DNA from: Mixta tenebrionis
GTDB taxonomy: Bacteria; Pseudomonadota; Gammaproteobacteria; Enterobacterales; Enterobacteriaceae
Assembly: GCF_006517625.1 (NCBI RefSeq)
Contig: NZ_VHQI01000001.1
Span: forward strand, 6,180-70,179
DNA length: 64,000 bases
Reading direction: 5' to 3'
Below, piece by piece: positions 36,055-44,765 of the stretch (its first letter is position 1; the number at the start of each line of letters is the position of its first letter). Both the position numbers and the translations under genes were made by a program. The notes beneath the pieces are model-generated. The model did not search any database, was not told the DNA's origin, and saw nothing but the letters and a program-made list of their open reading frames with translations.

Positions 36055-36957
36055 TTAAATAGAGAGCGCCTGAAAGGCTTTCAGCAACGCATCCACCTTT
36101 GGCAGCAGCTGCTTTTTACGTGGCCAGATCAGCCAGAGCGGCAGCCCGTCCAGCGCCAGCTGCGGCAGAATAATTTTCACCCTGCCCGCCTGCTGCGCCT
36201 CGTCAATCAGCCAGGTTGCCATCTGCGCAATTCCTAAACCTGCGCTGACCGCGCTTAACTGTGCCTCGCTGTCGCCAAAAGCCAAACCCTGCGTCACCGT
36301 ACGGCTGGCAATGCTGCCGTCCGCGGCTAAAAAACGCCAGGGCGTGGTAGTACCATCAACGCGCTCATAGGCGATGGCCCGATGCTGCTGTAGCTCATCC
36401 AGATTCTGCGGCGTACCCTGGCGCTGTAGATAATCGGGCGAGGCGCAAAAAACCAGCTGCTCTCTGCCCAGATAACGAACGCCCAGCGAGGCGGGATAAT
36501 CTGCCGGCCCGCCGATACGTACCGCAACGTCGATACCTTCATCAAACAGATCTACAAAGCGATCGGCAAAGGTCATATTGATTTGCAGTTCGGGATAGCT
36601 GAGGCAAAAACGATTCACCAGCGGCATAACGTGCGTACGGCCAAAAGTCATCGGCACCGCCACGCGCAGTCGCCCTACCGCCCGGGTGCGCTGCGCCGCC
36701 AGCACCATCTCCGCCTCGCTCAGCTCATTCACCACGCGCTGACAGGTCTGGTAATAGGCTTCTCCGGCATCGGTCAGCTTCAGGCTGCGCGTGGTGCGTT
36801 CAAACAGCTGCGAGCCCAGCCGCTCCTCCAGTCGGGCTATGCTTTTACTGATAGCCGAGCTGGTCAGATTTAAACGCTCAGCCGCAGCGCTAAAGTTACC
36901 CGCCTCCACCGTTGCAACAAACGGCATAATGCCTTTCAGCAGATCGTTTCCCGCCAT
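36055..36957 (-). CDS. LysR-family regulator of the adjacent SDR gene
   Basis: A 300-residue LysR transcription factor. The HTH lies in FVATVEAGNFSAAAERLNLT followed by SSAISKSIARLEERLG, near the N-terminus. I start at ATG 36957 (MAGNDLLKG), with GGAG ahead, not the outer codon at 37041, which would overlap the intergenic promoter. It belongs to the CrgA-like branch and is transcribed divergently from the oxidoreductase gene at 37054, its probable target. Confidence 0.85.
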   Translation of the reverse strand: MAGNDLLKGIMPFVATVEAGNFSAAAERLNLTSSAISKSIARLEERLGSQLFERTTRSLKLTDAGEAYYQTCQRVVNELSEAEMVLAAQRTRAVGRLRVAVPMTFGRTHVMPLVNRFCLSYPELQINMTFADRFVDLFDEGIDVAVRIGGPADYPASLGVRYLGREQLVFCASPDYLQRQGTPQNLDELQQHRAIAYERVDGTTTPWRFLAADGSIASRTVTQGLAFGDSEAQLSAVSAGLGIAQMATWLIDEAQQAGRVKIILPQLALDGLPLWLIWPRKKQLLPKVDALLKAFQALSI

Positions 36958-37053
36958 ATTAATGAATCCAGCTCCAAAATCTTGTGAATTTATACCAGAG
37001 CTGGGAAATAAATTCCGCACTATGCTTATCAGCACGAGCAAAAAGGAGGCGTA

Positions 37054-38121
37054 ATGAGCAAAACAGCATTAATCGTAGGCGTTAGCGGCGTCGTCGGCAG
37101 CGCGCTGGCGGAAAAACTTCAGGCGGATGGCCGGCAGGTATCCGGCTTATCACGTGGCCGTGCGCCGGTACCGCAGGGATGTCATTCCCTGACCGCTGAC
37201 TTAACCTCGGCGCAATCAGTAAAGGATGCGCTGGGTAATTTAAGGTTCGACAGCATTTTTTTCAGCGTCTGGGCGCGTCAGGCGAATGAAAAAGAAAACA
37301 TTCGAGTTAACGGCGCAATGGTGCGTAACGTGCTGGAAGCGCTGGGCGATCGACTGCAAGGCAGCCACGTGGCGCTGGTAACCGGCCTGAAACACTATCT
37401 TGGCCCGTTTGATGCCTATGGCAAAGGCAGCGTACCGATGACGCCGTTCCGTGAAGAACAGGGGCGTCAGCCGGTAGATAACTTCTATTATGCGCAGGAA
37501 GATGAAGTGTTCGCCGCGGCGGAAAAATATGGCTGTACCTGGAGCGTGCATCGTCCGCACACCATTATCGGTTACGCGCTGGGCAATGCGATGAATATGG
37601 GTCAGACGCTGGCGGTATATGCCACGCTGTGCAAGGAAACCGGCCAGCCGTTTGTCTTCCCCGGTTCGGAAGCGCAGTGGAACGGCGTTACCGATATGAC
37701 CGATGCCGGCCTGCTGGCGGAACAGCTGGAATGGGCCGCGACATCGCCTGCCGCGAAAAACGAAGATTTTAACGTGGTAAACGGCGATGTTTTCCGCTGG
37801 AAATGGATGTGGCAACAGATCGCCGACTATTTCGGCATTGAGGCGGCGCCGTTTCCTGGCGAAATGCAGCCGCTGGAAGGCCGTATGCTCGACGCTGAAG
37901 ATCGCTGGCGGGAAATTGCGGAAAAATATCAGCTGCGCGAGGCGGATGTTTCCCGTCTGGCTTCCTGGTGGCATACCGATGCCGACCTGGGGCGGCCGAT
38001 GGAAGTATTTACCGATATGAGTAAGAGCCGCAACGCTGGCTTTACCGGTTACCGCTCGACGCGCGAAGCCTTCTTCTCGCTGTTCGACAAGCTGAAAGCA
38101 AACCGAATTATTCCTGAATGA
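37054..38121 (+). CDS. SDR-family oxidoreductase, PRISE-like
   Basis: A 355-residue extended short-chain dehydrogenase. The cofactor motif [18 protein letters not shown] (GxxGxxG) is at the N-terminus. YAQEDEVF and [10 protein letters not shown] correspond to the progesterone-5-beta-reductase/iridoid-synthase-like (PRISE) family, enone reductases using NADPH. In bacteria the substrates are generally unknown. It is preceded by a good AGGAGG and by a divergent LysR gene, so it is probably induced by its own substrate class. The stop codon is followed within 7 bases by a terminator, so it is a single-gene unit. Confidence 0.83.
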   Translation: MSKTALIVGVSGVVGSALAEKLQADGRQVSGLSRGRAPVPQGCHSLTADLTSAQSVKDALGNLRFDSIFFSVWARQANEKENIRVNGAMVRNVLEALGDRLQGSHVALVTGLKHYLGPFDAYGKGSVPMTPFREEQGRQPVDNFYYAQEDEVFAAAEKYGCTWSVHRPHTIIGYALGNAMNMGQTLAVYATLCKETGQPFVFPGSEAQWNGVTDMTDAGLLAEQLEWAATSPAAKNEDFNVVNGDVFRWKWMWQQIADYFGIEAAPFPGEMQPLEGRMLDAEDRWREIAEKYQLREADVSRLASWWHTDADLGRPMEVFTDMSKSRNAGFTGYRSTREAFFSLFDKLKANRIIPE

Positions 38122-38127
38122 TGCGTT

Positions 38128-38165
38128 ACGCCGTCACGCCAGCTGCGCTGACGGCGTTCTTTTTC
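38128..38165 (+). terminator. Rho-independent terminator after the SDR gene
   Basis: ACGCCGTCA (38128-38136) pairs with TGACGGCGT (38149-38157), followed by TCTTTTTCT. It lies inside the long open frame of the glutaminase, which shows that the frame's early ATG is not a real start. Confidence 0.85.
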
Positions 38166-38255
38166 TCCCGCCCACGCTTTTTGCTTCCAGCCGTTGACGA
38201 GACGGCAACAACCACCGATGATGCTGCGCCATTAGCTAACGTAACGGAGCGGAAC

Positions 38256-39182
38256 GTGGTGGCCAGGCTCAGCAACGCTTTACTGGAAGAGATTCTACAT
38301 CAGGTGCGTCCTCTGACGCGCCAGGGGAAAGTCGCCGACTATATTCCGGCGCTGGCGCAGGTATCGCCCGATTATCTCGGCATCGCCGTTATCACCCATG
38401 ACGGCAGCGTTTATCAGGCCGGTGATGCCGATGTGCGCTTCTCGATCCAGTCGATCTCTAAGGTGCTGTCGCTGACCCTGGCGCAAACGCGCTATCAGGA
38501 ACAGGAAATCTGGCAGCGCGTCGGCAAAGAACCCTCAGGCCAACCGTTTAATTCGCTGGTGCAGCTGGAGATCGAACGCGGCAAGCCGCGTAATCCCTTT
38601 ATCAATGCGGGTGCGTTGGTGGTATGCGATATGCTGGAAACCCGGCTAACCGCGCCGCGTCAGCGCATGCTTGAGGTGGTGCGCCAGCTCTGCGGCGAGC
38701 CGGGCATCAATTACGATCGTCACGTGGCGCGCTCGGAGTTTGAACACTCCGCCCGTAACGCCGCTATTGCCTGGCTGATGAAGTCCTTTGGCAATTTTGA
38801 GAATGATGTGCCTGGCGTGCTGCAAACCTACTTTCACTACTGCTCTTTATCGATGAGCTGCCTGGAGCTGGCGCGCTGTTTCTTTTATCTGGCTAACCAG
38901 GGCACGCCGTTTGGCGATGCGCCGCCGGTGCTGACTCCGCGTCAGACGCGTCAAATCAATGCCCTGCTGATCACCAGCGGCATGTATGACGGCGCCGGCG
39001 AGTTTGCCTGGCGCGTCGGCATGCCAGGGAAATCGGGCGTTGGCGGCGGTATTATCGCCGCCATTCCCGGAGAGATGTCGATTGCGGTGTGGTCGCCTGG
39101 GCTTGATGCCTCTGGCAATTCGCTGGCGGGCACCGCCGCGCTGGAGCTACTTTCCGAGCGGCTCGGCTGTTCAATATTTTAA
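38256..39182 (+). CDS. glsB: Glutaminase B
   Basis: A 308-residue cytoplasmic glutaminase, the length of E. coli GlsB (YneH), that converts L-glutamine to glutamate and ammonia. The serine-lysine motif [10 protein letters not shown] (catalytic Ser and Lys), [34 protein letters not shown] and the final SGVGGGIIA block are intact. I start at GTG 38256 because GGAG at 38246-38249 lies 6 bases ahead. The frame is open to ATG 38118, but that stretch covers a terminator and has an unnatural protein sequence. It converges with the beta-lactamase gene. Confidence 0.93.
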   Translation: MVARLSNALLEEILHQVRPLTRQGKVADYIPALAQVSPDYLGIAVITHDGSVYQAGDADVRFSIQSISKVLSLTLAQTRYQEQEIWQRVGKEPSGQPFNSLVQLEIERGKPRNPFINAGALVVCDMLETRLTAPRQRMLEVVRQLCGEPGINYDRHVARSEFEHSARNAAIAWLMKSFGNFENDVPGVLQTYFHYCSLSMSCLELARCFFYLANQGTPFGDAPPVLTPRQTRQINALLITSGMYDGAGEFAWRVGMPGKSGVGGGIIAAIPGEMSIAVWSPGLDASGNSLAGTAALELLSERLGCSIF

Positions 39183-39201
39183 GCCGGATATCCATTCCGG
39201 C
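39183..39201. terminator. Short hairpin between convergent glsB and beta-lactamase genes
   Basis: GCCGGA (39183-39188) pairs with TCCGGC (39196-39201), loop TATCCAT. It overlaps the glsB stop region and may serve both strands; T-runs are weak. Confidence 0.4.
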
Positions 39202-39208
39202 CTCCTTC

Positions 39209-40078
39209 TCAGTGATAAAGCGCTTTAATCGCCAGCCGCGTTGCCGCAGCCAGTACCGCTTTATTATTCGCTGCATCCGGCTGCGGCTGGGTAAAATAGA
39301 TCGCCAGAATTTTCGGCGCGCCCTTTATCGGCCAGAGAATCGCGATGTCATTGGTCGAGCCATAGGCACCAGCTCCGGTTTTATCGCCAACCCGCCAGCC
39401 TGCGGGAACGCCTGCGCGAATACTTTCAGCGCCGGTGGCGCTCTGTTGTAGCCAGGAGATAAGCTGCTGGCGTTGGGCGGTCGGCAAGGCCGTTCCCAGC
39501 GTCAGCTTATACAGGTTTTCCGCCATCGCCGCAGGCGTGGTGGTATCACGCTTATCGCCCGGCACCGCGCTGTTAAGTTCCGGCTCCTGGCGATTAAGCT
39601 GCGTGACGCTGTCACCTAAATAACGGGCGTAGCGGGTTATGCCCTGCGGTCCGCCGACCTCCTTTAACAGGTAATTCGCCGCCAGGTTATCGCTATATTC
39701 AATTGCCGCGGCGCAAAGGGCGGCCACGCTCATTTTTTTACCAAAATAACTGCCGGTCACCGGCGTCCATGGCACCCGGTCCGCCTCTTCTATCGCAATT
39801 TTTTTCTCCAGCAGATGCGGCTGGCTGACATTTTGATGCAGAATGGCCGCCACCGCCAGCGTCTTAAAGGTGCTGGTCATCGGGAAACGCTCATCAGCCC
39901 GATAACCATAATGTGAAGCGCCCGCATCAATCCAGGCTACGCCAAGCCTGCCGCCGGCGCTTTTTTCCAGTGCAGCGAGCTGCTGCGTCAGCGCCGCCTC
40001 GTCAGCCTGTACGGCGGCAGAAAGCAGCATAAGCGCGGCGGCAAACAGAGAACGGCGCCATAACAACGTATTACACAT
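39209..40078 (-). CDS. Class A beta-lactamase
   Basis: A 289-residue secreted serine beta-lactamase with a signal peptide (MCNTLLWRRSLFAAALMLLS, then AAVQA). All catalytic motifs are present: S-x-x-K as STFK (S69 by its own count, Ambler S70), SDN, the omega-loop EPELN (Glu166, Asn170) and KTG as KTGAGAYG. The residue before the active Ser is Thr, and there is no Cys at positions 69/238, so it is not of the carbapenemase disulfide type. The KTGAGAYGSTND strand resembles chromosomal enzymes of Rahnella/Serratia type and CTX-M relatives. No AmpR-like regulator is adjacent. Confidence 0.92.
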   Translation of the reverse strand: MCNTLLWRRSLFAAALMLLSAAVQADEAALTQQLAALEKSAGGRLGVAWIDAGASHYGYRADERFPMTSTFKTLAVAAILHQNVSQPHLLEKKIAIEEADRVPWTPVTGSYFGKKMSVAALCAAAIEYSDNLAANYLLKEVGGPQGITRYARYLGDSVTQLNRQEPELNSAVPGDKRDTTTPAAMAENLYKLTLGTALPTAQRQQLISWLQQSATGAESIRAGVPAGWRVGDKTGAGAYGSTNDIAILWPIKGAPKILAIYFTQPQPDAANNKAVLAAATRLAIKALYH

Positions 40079-40101
40079 CTTTGAACCCTTCTGACAGACG
40101 C

Positions 40102-40125
40102 AAAAAAGGGCATCGCTACCCTTTT
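40102..40125 (-). terminator. Rho-independent terminator after dcp
   Basis: On the minus strand AAAAGGG-TAGCGATG-CCCTTTTTT. It separates dcp from the beta-lactamase gene, which lies 24 bases further in the same direction, so the lactamase must have its own promoter in a very short space or depend on readthrough. Confidence 0.8.
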
Positions 40126-40143
40126 GAATTAAGTTGAGAAAAA

Positions 40144-42297
40144 TTACTGCGCTTCTTTCAGGCCACGGTTTATCAGCATCGGCTCAATCTGCGGCTCCTG
40201 GCCGCGCCAGTCATGGTAAAGCTGTTTCAGATCGCCGCTGTTGCCGCGCGACAGCACCATATCGCGGAAGCGCTGACCATTTTCACGCGTCAGGCCGCCA
40301 TGCTCCTTAAACCACTCGAAGCCATCATCCGCCAGCATTTCGGTCCACAGATAGGCGTAATAGCCCGCAGCATAGCCGTTACCCCAGATATGCTGGAAAT
40401 AGCTGGAACGGTAGCGCGGCGGTACTTCAGGCAGGTTGATCTTATCCTGCGCCAGGGAGTGCTGTTCGAACTGGTCCACGTCCTGCTGCGGCGCATCGGC
40501 GCTCAGGCTGTGCCAGTGCATATCCAGCAGCGCCGCCGCCAGCAGTTCAGTCATGTCGTAGCCTTTATTAAACTTGTCCGCCTTGAGAATTTTTTCGTGC
40601 AGCGCCTGCGGCATCGGCTCGCCGGTCTGGTAATGACGGGCGAAATGTTTAAACACCTTCTCATCGCTGGCCCAGTGCTCATTGAACTGTGACGGGAACT
40701 CGACGAAATCACGCGGCGTGGCGGTGCCGGACAGGCTCGGATATTGCTGATCGGCAAACATGCCATGCAGCGCATGACCAAACTCGTGGAACATAGTGAC
40801 GACATCATCCCACGAGAGCAGCGCAGGCTGCCCCGCCGCCGGTTTGCTGAAGTTAGCCACGTTATAGATAACTGGCCTGGTGCCCAGCAGTCTGGACTGA
40901 TCGACGAAATTACTCATCCAGGCGCCGCCGCCCTTGTTGTCGCGCTTAAAGAAGTCGGTATAGAACAGCGCCAGCGATGCGCCATCCTGATCAAAAACCT
41001 CATACACGCGCACGTCAGGTTGATAAACCGGCAGATCTTTACGCTGTTTAAAGGTCAGGCCGTACAGCTGGTTGGCCGCGTAAAACACGCCGTTTTCCAG
41101 CACATTATTTAGCTCGAAGTATGGCCGGATTTGCGTTTCGTCGAGATCGTATTTGGCACGGCGCACCTGTTCGGCATAGTGCGCCCAGTCCCAGGGCGCC
41201 AGCTTAAAGCCGCCCTGCTGCCGATCGATGGCGGTCTGGATATCCGCCGCCTCACGCGTGGCGCGCGCGGTAGCCGCCGGCACGATATTACGCATAAAGG
41301 TTAACGCCGCCTGCGGCGTTTTCGCCATTTGATCCTGAAGCTTCCACTCCGCATAGCTGTTAAAGCCCAGCAGCTTCGCCTGCTGCGCCCGTACTGCGGC
41401 AAGGCGCGCAATCAGCTGGCGAGTATCGTTATCGTCGCCCTTTTCCGCCCGCTGCCATGAGGCCTTAAACAGCGCCTCGCGGGTGGCGCGCTGGGTTAAA
41501 TCCTGCAGCGCCGGCTGCTGTGTAGTGTTTTGCAGCGTCAGCAGCCACTGATTTTTCAGGCCGCGCGCCTCAGCAGCCTCAGCCGCCGCGGCGATTTCAC
41601 CATCGCTGAGTCCGGCCAGCGCTGTTTTATCCGTTACCGCCAGCCCGCCCGCTTTGGTCGCCGCCAGTAACCGGTTGGTAAAGCGGGTGCTGAGCGTCGC
41701 CGCTTCCTGATTTAGCGCCTTCAGCTCCGCTTTCTGCGCATCGCTCAGGCTGGCGCCCGCCAGCTGGAAAGCCTGCCAGGTAACCTCAACCAGGCGGCGC
41801 GATTCCGCATCCAGATTTAACTGTTCGCGCTGTTGATAAACGCGATCGAGGCGCGCAAACAGTTTGCTGTTGAGATAGATTTCATCATCGAGCGCCGCCA
41901 GCTCAGGCGCGGTCTCTTCATCAATTTTTTGCAGTCGATCGTTAGTATTGGCGGAGGTCATGGCGCTAAATACGTTCATTACGCGCCTCAACAGCGCCCC
42001 GCTGCGCTCCAGCGCTACATAGGTGTTCTCAAAGGTCGGCGGCTGTGTCTCATCGGCAATACGCGCCACCTCCTGCTGTTTTTCAGCGATGCCGGCCATA
42101 ATGGCGGGCAGATAATCGCTGTCTTTAATGCGGTCAAACGGCGGCGCCTGAAACGGCAGCGTGCTGGCCTGGCTGAAGGGATTCTGTTGCTCGACGGACA
42201 TATTCTTCTCCCGATCGTGATTTGTCGTCGCATCGGCAGCCTGTGCGTTACCGCTCAGGGCCAGTCCGACGGCGAAAAATAGCACCGATAACCGCAT
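40144..42297 (-). CDS. dcp: Peptidyl-dipeptidase Dcp, with signal-peptide-bearing N-terminus
   Basis: A 717-residue M3 zinc metallopeptidase that removes C-terminal dipeptides. The zinc motif FHEFGHALHG and the downstream SGTATPRDFVEFPSQFNEHW are intact, and the protein follows E. coli Dcp from NPFSQASTLPFQAPPFD to the end. ATG 42297 (GGAG and AAGGAT ahead) gives an extra 32 residues with a signal peptide (MRLSVLFFAVGLALSGNAQA) that E. coli Dcp lacks in this form. ATG 42201 (MSVEQQNPF), with GGAG 6 bases upstream, would give a 685-residue cytoplasmic form of E. coli length. Both starts look usable. Confidence 0.92.
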   Translation of the reverse strand: MRLSVLFFAVGLALSGNAQAADATTNHDREKNMSVEQQNPFSQASTLPFQAPPFDRIKDSDYLPAIMAGIAEKQQEVARIADETQPPTFENTYVALERSGALLRRVMNVFSAMTSANTNDRLQKIDEETAPELAALDDEIYLNSKLFARLDRVYQQREQLNLDAESRRLVEVTWQAFQLAGASLSDAQKAELKALNQEAATLSTRFTNRLLAATKAGGLAVTDKTALAGLSDGEIAAAAEAAEARGLKNQWLLTLQNTTQQPALQDLTQRATREALFKASWQRAEKGDDNDTRQLIARLAAVRAQQAKLLGFNSYAEWKLQDQMAKTPQAALTFMRNIVPAATARATREAADIQTAIDRQQGGFKLAPWDWAHYAEQVRRAKYDLDETQIRPYFELNNVLENGVFYAANQLYGLTFKQRKDLPVYQPDVRVYEVFDQDGASLALFYTDFFKRDNKGGGAWMSNFVDQSRLLGTRPVIYNVANFSKPAAGQPALLSWDDVVTMFHEFGHALHGMFADQQYPSLSGTATPRDFVEFPSQFNEHWASDEKVFKHFARHYQTGEPMPQALHEKILKADKFNKGYDMTELLAAALLDMHWHSLSADAPQQDVDQFEQHSLAQDKINLPEVPPRYRSSYFQHIWGNGYAAGYYAYLWTEMLADDGFEWFKEHGGLTRENGQRFRDMVLSRGNSGDLKQLYHDWRGQEPQIEPMLINRGLKEAQ

Positions 42298-42610
42298 ATC
42301 CTTACTCTCCTGTTCCTTATCTGTAAAGAGCGAATCATAGGTGGAGTCAACCACCTATGCCACCGTTACGCACCGCCTGAAACAGCTTGCAGACTGAGCT
42401 GAAACTGCCGTTAAGCAGGCAAAGACGCGCGGCGCCTTTCTTTAATACTGCTTTATTATCTTATTATTAAAAATTCAATTCCTTGACCAGGAAAATAAGC
42501 ATTGCCAGGATGGCAAAGCTCGCCGGCTGCGCCGTCAGCAAACGCGCGGTCTGTTGGTAGTAAAGTTACTACACATGGATTTTGGCGATAACGCCAGTAA
42601 AGGAGTCATT

Positions 42611-42805
42611 TTGAAATCACTGTCGGATACTCAAATTAAATGCGTCAGCGGCGCCGGTATTTTTATGGATATGCTGCTGGAAACCTATAGCCTGTTCGGC
42701 CAGCAGCCGCCGCAGGATCTGAGCGAACAGTTCCAACAGCTGGATGCGCTGTATGAGAAAAACAATGCGGCAATCGCGGAGCTGATGAGCCGGCATGGCG
42801 GCTGA
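42611..42805 (+). CDS. Small protein with a double-glycine-leader-like N-terminus
   Basis: A 64-residue peptide. The TTG at 42611 is chosen because AGGAG at 42600-42604 is well spaced; the open frame starts further upstream without a ribosome site. The N-terminus LSDTQIKCVSGAG resembles bacteriocin and microcin leaders, where a helix is followed by V-S-G-G/A. The remainder (IFMDMLLETYSLFGQQPPQD, then a Gln/Glu-rich helix) is not glycine-rich, so it is not a typical microcin. No peptidase-containing ABC exporter or immunity gene is adjacent. A strong hairpin follows. I do not recognise the family. Confidence 0.55.
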   Translation: MKSLSDTQIKCVSGAGIFMDMLLETYSLFGQQPPQDLSEQFQQLDALYEKNNAAIAELMSRHGG

Positions 42806-42850
42806 ATAGCGGCATTTTCCTGCGCCCGTTCATCATAACCTCTTCTGCTT

Positions 42851-42890
42851 TAGCCTGTTAACATGTTGCGGTGTTAACAGGCTATTTATT
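42851..42890 (+). terminator. Terminator-like hairpin after the small-peptide gene
   Basis: TAGCCTGTTAAC (42851-42862) and GTTAACAGGCTA (42873-42884) form a perfect 12-bp stem, followed by TTTATT. Confidence 0.65.
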
Positions 42891-42897
42891 CACTAAA

Positions 42898-42912
42898 AGT
42901 GACGTTGTCACT
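42898..42912. promoter_or_regulatory. Palindrome AGTGAC-GTT-GTCACT, copy 1
   Basis: A 15-bp palindrome with a three-base centre, typical of a dimeric repressor operator. A second copy lies 79 bases on, and a third upstream of the DHA2 exporter. Confidence 0.5.
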
Positions 42913-42977
42913 CATCTGCTGCCAATTGTTCACCCAATACGCGCTGTGCGGCGGTTTATGAAACACCGCTGGTAAAA

Positions 42978-42990
42978 GTGACGTTGTCAC
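42978..42990. promoter_or_regulatory. Palindrome GTGAC-GTT-GTCAC, copy 2
   Basis: The 13-bp core equals copy 1, with the same AAAA to the left. It lies just ahead of a nitroreductase-like gene remnant, whose promoter it may have controlled. Confidence 0.5.
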
Positions 42991-43019
42991 CAGAAAAGCG
43001 TGCATTTTTTACCCCGCTT

Positions 43020-43211
43020 TATTAAAGCGTACGTAATAAAGTGCGGGAACTTACCGAACTGATTAATCTGCCCAGGCAGAGGTATGTTGTATGCGATCTG
43101 GTAGCTGGCTGGCCTGACAAAGCGCACCGCGCCGCTATTCGCCCGCGCCTGCCCAGCAGGTTGTTGCGCATCATAATAAACAGGCGAGGTGTGATTTTGA
43201 CGCGCACGTAG
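43020..43211 (+). pseudogene. Remnant of an NfsA-like nitroreductase C-terminus
   Basis: In one plus frame the sequence reads VRELTELINLPRQRYVVCDL, VAGWPDKAHRAAIRPRLP, resembling the C-terminal part of NfsA-type flavoproteins (ELLGLP-x-x...-FGL-x-x-GWP-x...-KPRLP). There is no start and no N-terminal half, and the frame stops at TAG 43209. It is probably the leftover of a deleted flavin reductase gene between dcp and ydfG. Confidence 0.4.
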
Positions 43212-43458
43212 CGCGCTATGAGAAAGTATCCGCTAATAAAATTGCCATATATCAATACGTTAAACTCAGAGGGCAAATAGTATAGTTTGCTAATCGTTTG
43301 CGTGGATGTTTTACATCCCTGATAACAAAAGCGGTTGGCAGAACATGCCTGTCGGTTCTGCAACAGAGCATGCAGGTTCTATTTAACCCTGGCGCTGGGC
43401 AGTGGTGAAACGAAGTGCTAAGGTGATTATTCTGGAAAATCCTTTGAGGAACAGTGAG
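43212..43458. other. Non-coding region before ydfG
   Basis: No gene recognised. It must contain the ydfG promoter. The open frame of ydfG extends to 43402, but no ribosome site supports that start. Confidence 0.4.
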
Positions 43459-44208
43459 ATGATAATTTTTGTTACCGGCGCGACCGCTGGCTTTGGTCAA
43501 AGTATTGCCCGTCGTTTTATCGCCGCGGGCCACAAGGTTATCGCTACCGGGCGTCGTCAGGAGCGCCTTGATGACCTGAAAGCGGAGCTGGGCGAAAATC
43601 TCTATACCCTGCAGTTTGACATTCGCGACCGCGCCGCCATTGAGGCTGCTGTAGCGACGTTACCCGCCGCATGGCGACAGATTGATGTACTGGTAAACAA
43701 TGCCGGGCTGGCGCTGGGCATTGAGCCGGCGCATAAAGCCAGCATTGAAGACTGGGAAACCATGATCGATACCAATAATAAGGGGCTGGTATATATGACC
43801 CGCGCCCTGCTGCCGGCGATGGTAGAGCGCAATATCGGTCATGTTATCAATATCGGTTCTGTTGCCGGTAGCTGGCCCTACGCTGGCGGCAACGTTTACG
43901 GCGCGACCAAAGCTTTTGTGCGTCAGTTCAGCCTGAATCTGCGTACCGATCTGCACGGCACCGCGCTGCGCGTAACCGATATCGAGCCGGGCCTGGTTGG
44001 CGGTACGGAGTTTTCCAACGTGCGTTTTAAAGGCGACGACAGCCGCGCGCAGAATGTTTATGCCGGCGCCAGCGCGCTTACGCCGGAAGATGTGACCGAA
44101 GCGGTATTCTGGGTAGCGACGCTGCCCGCGCACGTCAATATCAATACGCTGGAGATGATGCCGGTAAGCCAGAGCGTGGCCGGACTGAGCGTAGCGAAAA
44201 AATCCTGA
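43459..44208 (+). CDS. ydfG: 3-hydroxy acid/serine dehydrogenase YdfG
   Basis: A 249-residue classical SDR, NADP-dependent, known in E. coli to oxidise L-allo-threonine, serine and 3-hydroxypropionate and to reduce malonic semialdehyde. It follows E. coli YdfG closely: MIIFVTGATAGFGQSIARRF, LVNNAGLALGIEPAHKAS, IEDWETMIDTNNKGLVYMTR and YGATKAFVRQFSLNLRTDLH (Tyr and Lys of the active site). ATG 43459 is preferred to the outer codon at 43402 by alignment, with TGAGGA ahead. The dcp-ydfG divergent layout is also that of E. coli. Confidence 0.95.
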   Translation: MIIFVTGATAGFGQSIARRFIAAGHKVIATGRRQERLDDLKAELGENLYTLQFDIRDRAAIEAAVATLPAAWRQIDVLVNNAGLALGIEPAHKASIEDWETMIDTNNKGLVYMTRALLPAMVERNIGHVINIGSVAGSWPYAGGNVYGATKAFVRQFSLNLRTDLHGTALRVTDIEPGLVGGTEFSNVRFKGDDSRAQNVYAGASALTPEDVTEAVFWVATLPAHVNINTLEMMPVSQSVAGLSVAKKS

Positions 44209-44222
44209 CGGGGTACGATTGC

Positions 44223-44247
44223 GGGGGAGTTTCGCTCCCCCAATTTA
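44223..44247 (+). terminator. Terminator after ydfG
   Basis: GGGGGAG (44223-44229), loop TTTCG, CTCCCCC (44235-44241), then AATTTAT. Strong stem, modest T-run. Confidence 0.65.
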
Positions 44248-44318
44248 TACTACGCGCACGCTGTTTGCCGGGCCGCGCTAATAAAAAGTTAAAATCTGAT
44301 AAACCCATGTAATACCAG

Positions 44319-44645
44319 TTACGCCTTTCCCCAGCCCGCCACGATAATCAGCATGCCGCAAAAAGCTATCGCCGCGCCCAGCCAGTCATAGTGGCTCAGA
44401 CGTACGCCATCCACCCAGCGCAGCCACAGCAGCGCCGTTACCACATAGACGCCGCCATAGGCGGCATAGACGCGCCCGCTGGCGGCAGGATGCAGCGACA
44501 GCAGCCAGACAAATAGCATCAGGCTTAGCGCGGCGGGCAGCAGCAACAGCGGCGTAGCGCCCTTTCTCAGCCACAGCCAGGGAAGAAAACAGCCGACGAT
44601 TTCCGCCAGCGCGGTAAGAAAAAAGAGTAACGTAGTTTTTAACAT
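44319..44645 (-). CDS. ynfA: UPF0060 membrane protein YnfA
   Basis: A 108-residue inner-membrane protein, the E. coli length, with four segments. It belongs to a small-multidrug-resistance-like family. The pattern [20 protein letters not shown] near the start and [38 protein letters not shown] in the second half are family signatures. I start at ATG 44645 to match the family; the open frame runs to 44723. It lies divergent from ynfB. Confidence 0.92.
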   Translation of the reverse strand: MLKTTLLFFLTALAEIVGCFLPWLWLRKGATPLLLLPAALSLMLFVWLLSLHPAASGRVYAAYGGVYVVTALLWLRWVDGVRLSHYDWLGAAIAFCGMLIIVAGWGKA

Positions 44646-44765
44646 AAAATGTTCGCCAGAAACCAAATGAAGCGCGCACGTCGCTGGTGGGTAAATAAGC
44701 AGCGATGATATACTGAAAGCCATCTCGCCTTATGGCTGGCTGCGATGAAATATAAGGAAGAATCA

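Noticed and set aside
38118..38255. ATG 38118 as the glutaminase start
   Set aside because: The extra 46 codons cover a terminator for the SDR gene; GTG 38256 has a better ribosome site and gives the E. coli length of 308 residues.
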